The notes under the pieces were generated by a model, which saw only the letters and a program-made list of their open reading frames with translations, ran no database searches and was not told the DNA's origin. The position numbers and the translations under genes are program-made. DNA of 6,398 nucleotides from an uncultured Rothia sp. (GTDB lineage: Bacteria; Actinomycetota; Actinomycetes; Actinomycetales; Micrococcaceae): NCBI RefSeq assembly GCF_937976295.1, contig NZ_CALJRY010000277.1, positions 1 through 6,398 of the forward strand, written 5' to 3'. Shown one piece after another: positions 1-5,486 of this stretch (position 1 is its first letter; each line of letters starts with the position of its first letter).

Positions 1-25
1 AAGAGTGCCGTATAAGGCTTTGTGG

Positions 26-61
26 AGGGTCCGTCCTGCTGTGTGCGGGGCGGGCCCTTTT
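26..61 (+). terminator. Probable intrinsic terminator of an upstream gene
   Basis: The arms 26-36 and 48-58 can pair over 11 bp (two G-U pairs, otherwise Watson-Crick, very GC-rich) around an 11-nt loop, followed by TTTT at 58-61. It probably ends a transcript entering from the left. One + frame at the left edge reads AAG AGT GCC GTA TAA (stop at 13-15), which could be the last four codons of that gene, but this is too short to support a CDS call. The T-run is short, so termination may be incomplete. Confidence 0.55.
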
Positions 62-174
62 GCGTACCTGAGGCGCGTGTGGGGATGCCTGTCCACGGTA
101 GGCTCTGAACGCCTCCTCGGACTGCTCTGAGGTCCTGTGGGTGCCTTCAGGTCTGTATGCTTAGGGAGGATGTT

Positions 175-180
175 AGGAGG
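175..180 (+). promoter_or_regulatory. Ribosome binding site that sets the start of the small membrane protein
   Basis: AGGAGG lies 4 nt before the ATG at 185. It favours this start over the in-frame GTG at 137, which has no purine-rich site, and over the in-frame ATG at 170, which directly abuts its own AGGGAGG. Confidence 0.6.
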
Positions 181-184
181 GCTT

Positions 185-505
185 ATGGATTGGAATGCCG
201 TACTGGAGCTGATGGTTACGGTCGTGTTTCTGACTGGTATTGCGTTGGCGCTACTGTGCTTGGTGACGATTCATCGGAATCCGTATTTTTCTGAGGTGCA
301 GAAGTTGAAGTGGCTTCTGCTGGTGTTGTGCCTGCCGTATGTGGGTCCGGTGACGTGGTTGATGCGGGCGCGTTTGGAACGTATTGACCGGGAGCGTGCC
401 GACCGGGAGCGGGGTTCCGCGGCTGCTTCTGATGCGGCTAATTCTGGTGGAGTGCCCGATAGCGCTTCGGAGGCTCTTTCTGAACCCTCCGCCACCTCCA
501 AGTAG
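185..505 (+). CDS. Small two-helix membrane protein with PLDc_N-type domain
   Basis: This 106-residue protein has two hydrophobic helices (about residues 5-28 and 41-60). They are joined by a short polar turn (HRNPYF) that leads to KLKWLLLVLCLPYVGPVTW. That pattern (a Trp, then a helix broken by P-x-x-G-P) is typical of the phospholipase D-nuclease N-terminal domain (PLDc_N). No catalytic HKD motif follows, so it is the common stand-alone form, whose function is not established. After helix 2 comes a strongly charged stretch of alternating Arg, Glu and Asp (61-76), then a flexible Ser/Ala/Pro tail. The charged part is probably cytoplasmic. It stands apart from the operon at 933: a tRNA gene with its own promoter and terminator lies between. 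No good -35/-10 pair is visible upstream; TATGCT at 156-161 is a weak -10 candidate. The family call is good; the role is unknown. Confidence 0.8.
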   Translation: MDWNAVLELMVTVVFLTGIALALLCLVTIHRNPYFSEVQKLKWLLLVLCLPYVGPVTWLMRARLERIDRERADRERGSAAASDAANSGGVPDSASEALSEPSATSK

Positions 506-550
506 CGAAGCGAGCAACAAAATAAGTAACGAAGGTCACACTCTCTCAAT

Positions 551-579
551 TGGACAGTACCGCGTGCAGTCCGTATAGT
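551..579 (+). promoter_or_regulatory. Promoter of tRNA-Leu
   Basis: TGGACA (551-556) and TATAGT (574-579) are separated by 17 nt, a good match to housekeeping sigma -35 and -10 elements. The expected start is near 586, giving a leader of about 32 nt before the mature tRNA 5' end. Confidence 0.7.
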
Positions 580-617
580 TTTATGTGTTGCCTGCGGTGA
601 TACACCGTAAGACACAT

Positions 618-704
618 GCGCGAGTGGCGGAATAGGCAGACGCGCACGGTTCAGGTCCGTGTGCCCGTGAGGGCGTGGGGGTTCAACTCCCCCCTCGCGC
701 ACCA
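618..704 (+). tRNA. tRNA-Leu (anticodon CAG)
   Basis: A class II tRNA of 87 nt including an encoded CCA. The acceptor stem pairs 618-624 (GCGCGAG) with 694-700 (CTCGCGC), with discriminator A701 and CCA at 702-704. The D stem is 627-629/641-643, with the conserved GG in the loop. The anticodon stem is 645-649/657-661, with loop TTCAGGT and anticodon CAG at 652-654. A long variable arm (GCCC...GGGC) identifies a leucine or serine type. The T stem is GGGGG/CCCCC (677-681/689-693), with loop TTCAACT. It reads CUG, one of the most used leucine codons in the genes downstream. As I recall, M. tuberculosis also has a tRNA-Leu gene beside fhaA, so the neighbourhood may be ancient. Confidence 0.97.
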
Positions 705-707
705 ACG

Positions 708-738
708 ATCCCCGGTTCGAAAGAACCGGGGATTTTTT
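708..738 (+). terminator. Intrinsic terminator of tRNA-Leu
   Basis: A perfect 11-bp inverted repeat (708-718 with 723-733) closes on a GAAA tetraloop and runs into six T (733-738). It begins only 4 nt after the CCA end. It insulates the tRNA unit from the fhaA operon, which therefore needs its own promoter. Confidence 0.93.
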
Positions 739-800
739 CATATCCATAACCAATTCCCCGCTAAATGACGGGGTTCCAGAGCGATGGCGAGTGCATCACC

Positions 801-811
801 TAAAATAGAAT
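801..811 (+). promoter_or_regulatory. Candidate -10 region for the fhaA-pbpA operon
   Basis: TAAAAT (801-806) overlaps TAGAAT (806-811); either fits an actinobacterial -10. Nothing close to TTGACA lies 16-19 nt upstream (AGAGCG for TAAAAT at 17 nt), so the promoter may be weak, activator-dependent or served by an alternative sigma factor. Transcription is expected to begin near 813-818, leaving a leader of about 115-120 nt. The position is supported by the strong terminator at 708-738, since the operon must be transcribed from somewhere after it. Confidence 0.45.
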
Positions 812-814
812 CGG

Positions 815-837
815 GTGTGTTCATTCACAGGACACAC
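815..837 (+). other. Stem-loop at the presumed 5' end of the operon mRNA
   Basis: GTGTGTTC (815-822) can pair with GGACACAC (830-837) over 8 bp with one G-U pair and a 7-nt loop. If transcription starts at G813, the hairpin begins at about +3. No T-run follows, so it is not a terminator. A 5'-terminal stem could protect the mRNA, or the palindrome could bind a protein on DNA; neither is shown. Confidence 0.4.
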
Positions 838-881
838 AGCTAACGCACAGACACGCTCGTTAAACTGAGCCTTTCGGATGA

Positions 882-899
882 AGACCGTTTGCGCGGTCT
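882..899 (+). other. Short stem-loop in the fhaA leader
   Basis: AGACCG (882-887) and CGGTCT (894-899) form a perfect 6-bp stem with a 6-nt loop, ending 33 nt before the fhaA start and 22 nt before its ribosome binding site. It leaves the Shine-Dalgarno region free. Function is unknown, and such short stems arise by chance in GC-rich DNA. Confidence 0.35.
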
Positions 900-932
900 G
901 TTGCTCGGAATGGTCGTTGAGAAGGAGGCGGC

Positions 933-1799
933 ATGAAGTTTTTCGACAAGCTGGGCAAGCTGGAGCAAGGCATCGGTCGCACTGTCGGCCTTTCCAAGGG
1001 CTTCGGCACCTTTGCGAAGGCGGATGTCGCTAACCGCGTCCGCATCATGATGGATGACGAGTCCTACGTGGACGGCAGTGGTCGCACTATGGCTCCTAAT
1101 GTCTATACTCTCCGTTTCGCACCGGTTGATTTCCCTCGCGTGCGCGAGTGGGGCAACCCGTTCGCTGTTGAGCTGTGCGATTTGGCGATTTCGCACGCCC
1201 GCGCGCAGGGTTACACCCTGATCGGTGCGGTTCGCGTGACGTTCAACGTTCTTGATTCTCTCTCTGAGGGCGAGTTTGAGGTTGTTGCGACCTTCGAGCC
1301 GTTCTCTGTGCCGGAGGCTCCGGCGTCTCCGTCCCTGCGTGGCGCCGCTAACTATGCGCCGGTGCGTCCTCCGCGTGAGTCTTCTTTGCCGACTCGCATT
1401 ACGAAGCCTGCAGCTCAGCCCGCCCAGCCGGTTCAGCCCGTCCAGCCTGCGCCTCAGCAGGCTCCTGCGCCTCGCCTGAACATGCCGTCCCCCGCGACGG
1501 GTGCTCCCCGTTTCTTCTTGGAGATTGAGGGTCGCATGCATCCGGTGAATCATCTGCCGTTTGTGCTGGGCCGCGGTTCTGATGCTGATTTCCGTCTGGA
1601 TGATAAGGGCATTTCGCGCCGTCACCTGCAGCTTTCGATGCAGGGTGGCGCGGTGGTCGCCTCCGATATGGGTTCTACTAATGGCACGCTGATTAATGGG
1701 GTGCCTTTGCGTGCACCCGTGGTGCTGGCGAACGGTTCGCTGCTTCGCATGGGTAATACCCGCATCATTTTCCATAGTTCGACCGGAGGTGCCCGTTAA
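933..1799 (+). CDS. fhaA: FhaA: DUF3662 plus C-terminal FHA phosphothreonine-binding protein
   Basis: This 288-residue cytoplasmic protein is a phosphothreonine reader linking Ser/Thr kinases to peptidoglycan synthesis; in mycobacteria FhaA binds the phosphorylated MviN/MurJ protein. Residues 1-122 match the actinobacterial FhaA N-terminal domain (DUF3662), seen in GRTMAPNVY (50-58) and the ELCDLAISHARAQGYTL segment (80-96). Residues 125-190 are a disordered Pro/Ala/Gln linker with QPAQPVQPVQP repeats. The FHA domain (about 192-284) keeps the binding residues: G213-R214, S228-R-R-H231, S248-T-N-G251 and N255-G256. The protein is shorter than mycobacterial FhaA, mainly because of its shorter linker. 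The ATG is preceded by AAGGAGG (922-928), and the N-terminus MKFFDKLGKLEQGI resembles other family starts. The stop codon overlaps the fhaB start (TAATG), suggesting translational coupling. Confidence 0.95.
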   Translation: MKFFDKLGKLEQGIGRTVGLSKGFGTFAKADVANRVRIMMDDESYVDGSGRTMAPNVYTLRFAPVDFPRVREWGNPFAVELCDLAISHARAQGYTLIGAVRVTFNVLDSLSEGEFEVVATFEPFSVPEAPASPSLRGAANYAPVRPPRESSLPTRITKPAAQPAQPVQPVQPAPQQAPAPRLNMPSPATGAPRFFLEIEGRMHPVNHLPFVLGRGSDADFRLDDKGISRRHLQLSMQGGAVVASDMGSTNGTLINGVPLRAPVVLANGSLLRMGNTRIIFHSSTGGAR

Positions 1800-2263
1800 T
1801 GGCGTCCGAACTGACTGTTACTATCCTTCGTTACGCTTTTCTGGCGCTCATCTGGTTCTTTGTTTTCCTGGTGGTTTCGGCTGCTCGCCGCGACCTTGGT
1901 TTGGGTAAGAACTATCGTGCGGCACCGGTTGATGCGGTTCCGGAGGCTACCCATATTGCGCCTCCGCCGACTCGCCCTTCGCAGCTTGTGATTACTGCGG
2001 GTGCGCAGGCTGGCGCCATGATGCAGCTGGGTGATCACCCGATTACTATTGGCCGCGCTAATGACATTGAGGTGTCTCTGCAGGATGATTACGCCTCGGG
2101 TCGTCATGCGCGCCTGTTCCCTCAGGGTTCCCGTTGGTTCCTGGAGGATTTGAATTCTACTAATGGTACGTTCGTCAATGGCGAGCGTCTGACTCGTGCG
2201 ACCCCGATTGAGCCCGGTGATGATTTCCGCGTTGGCGGTACCACCATGCAGTTGAGGGGCTAG
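1799..2263 (+). CDS. fhaB: FhaB (FipA-like): membrane-anchored FHA protein
   Basis: This 154-residue protein has one N-terminal transmembrane helix (about 8-28), a short Pro-rich linker (40-62) and a single C-terminal FHA domain (63-154). The phosphothreonine-binding residues are intact: G85-R86, S100-G-R-H103, S120-T-N-G123 and N127-G128. The segments IGRAND and DDYASGRHARL closely follow the actinobacterial FhaB family. The M. tuberculosis homologue (FipA) is phosphorylated by PknA and links to the division proteins FtsZ and FtsQ. By analogy this protein holds phosphorylated cell-envelope partners at the membrane, but that is inferred. The length is typical. The ribosome binding site GGAGG (1785-1789) lies inside the end of fhaA, 9 nt before the ATG, and the start overlaps the fhaA stop by one base. 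Confidence 0.95.
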   Translation: MASELTVTILRYAFLALIWFFVFLVVSAARRDLGLGKNYRAAPVDAVPEATHIAPPPTRPSQLVITAGAQAGAMMQLGDHPITIGRANDIEVSLQDDYASGRHARLFPQGSRWFLEDLNSTNGTFVNGERLTRATPIEPGDDFRVGGTTMQLRG

Positions 2264-2266
2264 TGT

Positions 2267-4033
2267 ATGAAGATTGCTTTTCGTTTTGAGGCCCGCTCTG
2301 ATACGGGTCTGAAACGCTCGAAGAATGATGACTCCGGCTACGGTGGTCGTTTCCTTGCTGTCGTTGCTGACGGCATGGGCGGTCACGTGGGCGGCGATGT
2401 CGCGTCAGCTACGACGGTTCTGAATCTGACTCCGCTTGACCACCCCGATTTTGAGGATGGTACCGGTAGCGTTTATCTGGCTGATGAGATTCAGAGCGCG
2501 AACCTGATTATTAATGAGCTGGCGGCAAATGATCCGCAGTTGGCGGGTATGGGTACGACCTGTACTGCCCTGCTAATTGATGGTGATTGCATTGAGCTCG
2601 CCCATATTGGTGATTCGCGTGCGTATCGCCTGCGTCCGGGTGCTGATGGTGAGTTTGAGCAGATTTCTACTGACCATACGTTTGTGCAGCGCCTGCTCAA
2701 TGAGGGGCGTATTACCCCGCAGGAGGCGGAGAACCACCCGCATAAGAACGTGATTATGCGTGTTCTGGGTGATGTTGACGCGTCCCCCGAGCTGGAGTTG
2801 AAGACTCTGGACGCTGTTCCCGGCGAGCGCTGGGTGCTCTCTTCGGACGGTTTGGATGCTGTGGTGTCCCTGGCGGAGATTGAGCAGGTGATGCGTTCTA
2901 CCGATGACCTATCTGAGATTGCTGACACTCTAATTGCGATGACGTTGGAGCGTGGTGCTCCGGATAACGTGACGGTTGTGTCCCTGCAGGTGATTGACCG
3001 TGAGGTTCTGCCGGTGGATGAGCCGGTGGGTCCTTCGAGCCTACCTGAGTCCGCTCTGCCTGATTCGATTGTGGCGGAGCAGGAGGTCAGCACGAATACT
3101 CAGAAGCTTCCCGAGGTTGCTGCCACGGCTGAGGCTGCTGAGGCTCTTTTGGGTGCGCACCATGATGAGGACTCTGAGGAGTCTCGTCGTCGGTCGTTGC
3201 GCCGTTTCCGTCGTGCTCGTGACTTCTCTGGAACGCTGTTGCATAGCGGTTCTGGGGCGGTGCGTCACCATATCGGTACGTACGATAACGCCGTGGATGC
3301 GGCTCTTACGAATGCTGCGATTTTGCGTAGTGAGTTGGGTTCCCGCCCGCATCAGCTGGTTGGTGCCGCTTCGGTGGCTACTGAGACCGGCATGATTCCG
3401 GCGGTGACTTCTCGTACCCTGGAGCACCGTGCGACGGTGGCTCAGCGTGTGCCGTTGAAGGTTGAGTCTGATGAGGCGGCCCTGCCGGCTGAGTTGGAGG
3501 AGCTGATCGCTGAGGACACTGTGGAGCGTTCGCGTCCGCGGTCTTGGTCGATTCGCCTGTTCATTACTCTGCTGGTTGCGGCTATTTTGACGCTGGCTGC
3601 GTGGACCGGTCTGCGCTATGTGGAGCATAGCTACTACGTGGGTGAGAGTAATGGCACGGTTGCGGTGTACAACGGCATTCCGCATGCATTGGGCCCGATT
3701 CATCTTTCTCATGTGGTGGAGAATACCGATATTTCTACGAGTGACCTGAGCGATCATACTCGTTCTTTGTTGCGTAATGCGATTACGGCGAAGGACCTGG
3801 ATGATGCGCGCCAGATTGTGTCTCGTTTGAAGACTCAGGCGGATCAGACGCGTGAGAAGGCTGAGCAGGCTGCTGCTTCCGCCTCAGCTTCGGCTTCTGC
3901 GTCACCGAGCTCTGAAGCGCCCAGTGAGGCACCAAGCTCTGAGGCGCCGGGTTCTGATTCGGCATCTCCGGCTCCTGAGCTGGCTACGGTTTCCTCCGTG
4001 CCTGCTGCAGAGGGCGGTGAGAATAATGGCTAA
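2267..4033 (+). CDS. pstP: PstP: membrane PP2C-family Ser/Thr protein phosphatase
   Basis: This 588-residue enzyme removes phosphate from Ser/Thr-phosphorylated proteins and so opposes PknA/PknB. The PP2C domain (1-243) has every core motif: N20-D-D22, ADGMGGH (34-40, metal ligands D35 and G36), GMGTT (94-98), HIGDSR (113-118), SSDGL (192-196, metal ligand D194) and PDN (232-234, D233). It should be an active Mn/Mg-dependent enzyme. A cytoplasmic linker of about 185 residues (244-428) follows, with an acidic then basic cluster (300-316). A transmembrane helix (about 429-448) leads to an extracellular part of about 140 residues. That part opens with YYVGESNGTVAVYNGI, as in other PstP proteins, and ends in a low-complexity Ala/Ser/Pro tail (535-570). 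The linker is much longer than in M. tuberculosis PstP. The start lies 3 nt after the fhaB stop, with GAGGGG (2254-2259) as ribosome binding site. The last 8 bases overlap rodA. Confidence 0.97.
   Translation: MKIAFRFEARSDTGLKRSKNDDSGYGGRFLAVVADGMGGHVGGDVASATTVLNLTPLDHPDFEDGTGSVYLADEIQSANLIINELAANDPQLAGMGTTCTALLIDGDCIELAHIGDSRAYRLRPGADGEFEQISTDHTFVQRLLNEGRITPQEAENHPHKNVIMRVLGDVDASPELELKTLDAVPGERWVLSSDGLDAVVSLAEIEQVMRSTDDLSEIADTLIAMTLERGAPDNVTVVSLQVIDREVLPVDEPVGPSSLPESALPDSIVAEQEVSTNTQKLPEVAATAEAAEALLGAHHDEDSEESRRRSLRRFRRARDFSGTLLHSGSGAVRHHIGTYDNAVDAALTNAAILRSELGSRPHQLVGAASVATETGMIPAVTSRTLEHRATVAQRVPLKVESDEAALPAELEELIAEDTVERSRPRSWSIRLFITLLVAAILTLAAWTGLRYVEHSYYVGESNGTVAVYNGIPHALGPIHLSHVVENTDISTSDLSDHTRSLLRNAITAKDLDDARQIVSRLKTQADQTREKAEQAAASASASASASPSSEAPSEAPSSEAPGSDSASPAPELATVSSVPAAEGGENNG
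3869..3949 (+). repeat. Low-complexity AS / SEAP repeats in the PstP tail
   Basis: Within pstP, residues 537-546 are five Ala-Ser units, followed by SSEAP, SEAP and SSEAP (548-561). Synonymous codons vary between units (GCT/GCC/GCG, TCC/TCA/TCG/TCT/AGC/AGT), so the repeat is old or kept at protein level and not a fresh DNA-slippage product. It is the predicted extracellular end of the phosphatase, probably a flexible spacer in the wall zone. Confidence 0.7.
4009..4028 (+). promoter_or_regulatory. rodA translation start embedded in the end of pstP
   Basis: AGAGGG (4009-4014) and GGTGAG (4016-4021) precede the ATG at 4026; the pstP stop is at 4031-4033. An open frame extends upstream to 3852, but its product there is a shadow of pstP. 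The start at 4026 is preferred because MAKFSFRRES leads straight into the first membrane helix and purine-rich sequence precedes it. Ribosomes finishing pstP probably reinitiate here. Confidence 0.65.
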
Positions 4034-5486
4034 GTTCTCGTTCCGTCGTGAGTCGGATGCACCTCGTGCACGCCGTTTCACGGAGCTTTTCCTGCTGGTT
4101 TTGGCGGTGGGCATCAGCTCCTTCGGCATGTACCTGATTGATCCGGAGAACGCTTTTGATACGTCGAAGAGCCAGTGGCTTCCGTGCACGGTAGTGTTGG
4201 GTGCCGGTGCTCTTCTGATTCACTTGGTCTTGCAGTTCCGCGCCCGTTACGCTGATCCGTTTATTTTGCCACTGGTGGTGGCGCTGAACGGCATTGGTTT
4301 GACCATGATTTATCGTTTGGATCCGCAGATTGCGGCTCCGGTGGGTGATGGTCAGCTGATGTGGACCGGCGTGTCTATGGTGCTGTGCGCGATTATTGTG
4401 TTCGTGCTCAGGGATTACCGTCTGCTGCGTAAGGTCACGTACACCTCCTTGGTGCTGTCGATGATTCTGCTCATCATGCCACTGGTTCCGGGTCTGGGTA
4501 TGGAGCTCAATGGTGCTCGTATTTGGATTCATATCGGTAACCGCACGTTCCAGCCGGGTGAGGTCGCGAAGATTACTCTGGCGATTTTCTTCGCCGGCTA
4601 TTTGGCGACGCACCGTGACCTGATTCTGGTGGCTGGCCGCCGCATCGGTCCCATCAATCTGCCGCGTCTGCGTGATTTGGCGCCGGTGTTCTTGGCGTGG
4701 ATTGTGAGCCTGGGTGTTCTGGTGTTCCAGAAGGACCTTGGTTCGGCAATCATGTTCTTTGGTCTGTTCATGGCGATGCTCTACCTGTCGACCGGTCGTA
4801 TTTCGTGGCTGGTGATTGCGGGTATCGGCATGGCTGTGGGTGGCTATTTCGCGTACCACTATGTCTCGCACGTGCATGCCCGTATCTATGCGTGGGTGCA
4901 TGCTTTTGACCCGGAGATTTACCAGGCGTCTCCTGGTGGTTCGGGTCAGATTTTGCAGGGTGTTTTCGGTCTGGCTTACGGCGGTCTTTTTGGCCGCGGT
5001 TGGGGTCAGGGTCGCGCGAACCTCGTCCCGTACGCTAATTCGGATATGATCATTTCCTCGTTGGGTGAGGAACTGGGCCTGGTGGGTCTGGGTGCCATCC
5101 TGATGATGTTCATGCTCCTGGTTTCGCGTGGTTACCGCGCGGCGTTGGGTACTCGTGATGGTTTCGGCAAGCTGCTGGCTGCCGGCCTGTCTACGGTCAT
5201 GGTTCTGCAGCTGTTCGTGGTGATTGGCGGCGTGACTCGTCTGATTCCGCTGACTGGTCTGACGACTCCTTTCATGTCTGCCGGTGGCTCCTCGTTGGTG
5301 GCTAACTGGATTATTGTGGCGCTGTGGTTGTCTATTTCTCATAGTGCCCGTGCACCTCACCTGGTGGCTGGTTATGATGCTCCGCAGGGTATTGACCATG
5401 CGGACACTAGCTACGAGCCGGAGGGTGCTACTAGCGTTCTGGCGCGTATTACGGCTAAAGATTCTGGAGGTGAGAAGAATGGATAG
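4026..5486 (+). CDS. rodA: RodA/FtsW-type SEDS peptidoglycan glycosyltransferase
   Basis: This 486-residue membrane enzyme polymerises lipid II into glycan strands, working with a class B PBP. About 12 hydrophobic helices can be placed (roughly 20-38, 51-70, 79-95, 113-129, 138-154, 180-196, 220-235, 239-255, 258-278, 350-367, 385-402, 424-440). SEDS signatures are present: NGARIWI (162-168) and QPGEVAK (176-182); FQKDLGSA (234-241), where D237 matches the catalytic Asp; VPYANSD (334-340) and GEELGLVG (347-354); and TGLTTPFMSAGGSS (410-423). The last helix is followed by a cytoplasmic tail of about 45 residues. Family members split into RodA (elongation) and FtsW (division). The place in the fhaA-fhaB-pstP-X-pbpA order is that of rodA, so I prefer that name over ftsW. 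The gene overlaps both pstP and pbpA by 8 bases. Confidence 0.95.
   Translation: MAKFSFRRESDAPRARRFTELFLLVLAVGISSFGMYLIDPENAFDTSKSQWLPCTVVLGAGALLIHLVLQFRARYADPFILPLVVALNGIGLTMIYRLDPQIAAPVGDGQLMWTGVSMVLCAIIVFVLRDYRLLRKVTYTSLVLSMILLIMPLVPGLGMELNGARIWIHIGNRTFQPGEVAKITLAIFFAGYLATHRDLILVAGRRIGPINLPRLRDLAPVFLAWIVSLGVLVFQKDLGSAIMFFGLFMAMLYLSTGRISWLVIAGIGMAVGGYFAYHYVSHVHARIYAWVHAFDPEIYQASPGGSGQILQGVFGLAYGGLFGRGWGQGRANLVPYANSDMIISSLGEELGLVGLGAILMMFMLLVSRGYRAALGTRDGFGKLLAAGLSTVMVLQLFVVIGGVTRLIPLTGLTTPFMSAGGSSLVANWIIVALWLSISHSARAPHLVAGYDAPQGIDHADTSYEPEGATSVLARITAKDSGGEKNG
5466..5481 (+). promoter_or_regulatory. pbpA ribosome binding site and start inside the end of rodA
   Basis: GGAGG (5466-5470) lies 8 nt before the ATG at 5479, ideal spacing; the rodA stop is at 5484-5486. 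The layout copies the pstP/rodA junction and implies coupled synthesis of RodA and its PBP partner. Confidence 0.8.

Noticed and set aside
712..722. CGGTTCGAAA just after the tRNA resembles a tRNA T-arm, suggesting a second tRNA or an integrase attachment-site remnant
   Set aside because: It is fully explained as one half and the tetraloop of a perfect terminator hairpin with a T-run. No second acceptor stem, direct repeat of the tRNA 3' end or integrase is present.
271..753. A - strand open frame spanning the tRNA-Leu gene
   Set aside because: It runs through the tRNA, its terminator and the antisense of the small membrane protein. The piece over the tRNA region is a familiar false ORF type seen opposite tRNA genes.
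756..773. CCCCG/CGGGG stem with an 8-nt loop as a second terminator
   Set aside because: The stem is only 5 bp and TTCC, not a T-run, follows; probably chance in GC-rich DNA.
878..1032. ATG-initiated frame beginning MKTVCAVCCSEW upstream of and overlapping fhaA
   Set aside because: It has no ribosome binding site, mostly overlaps fhaA out of frame and has an odd Cys/Arg-rich composition.
1408..1470. Repeated CAGCC-like units suggesting a DNA repeat or CRISPR-like array
   Set aside because: They are the codons of the Pro/Ala/Gln linker in FhaA; spacing is irregular and there are no spacers.
840..1775. A 311-codon open frame on the - strand opposite fhaA
   Set aside because: Composition is dominated by Arg, His and Thr and it lies wholly opposite a well-supported FHA protein; it is a codon-bias shadow.
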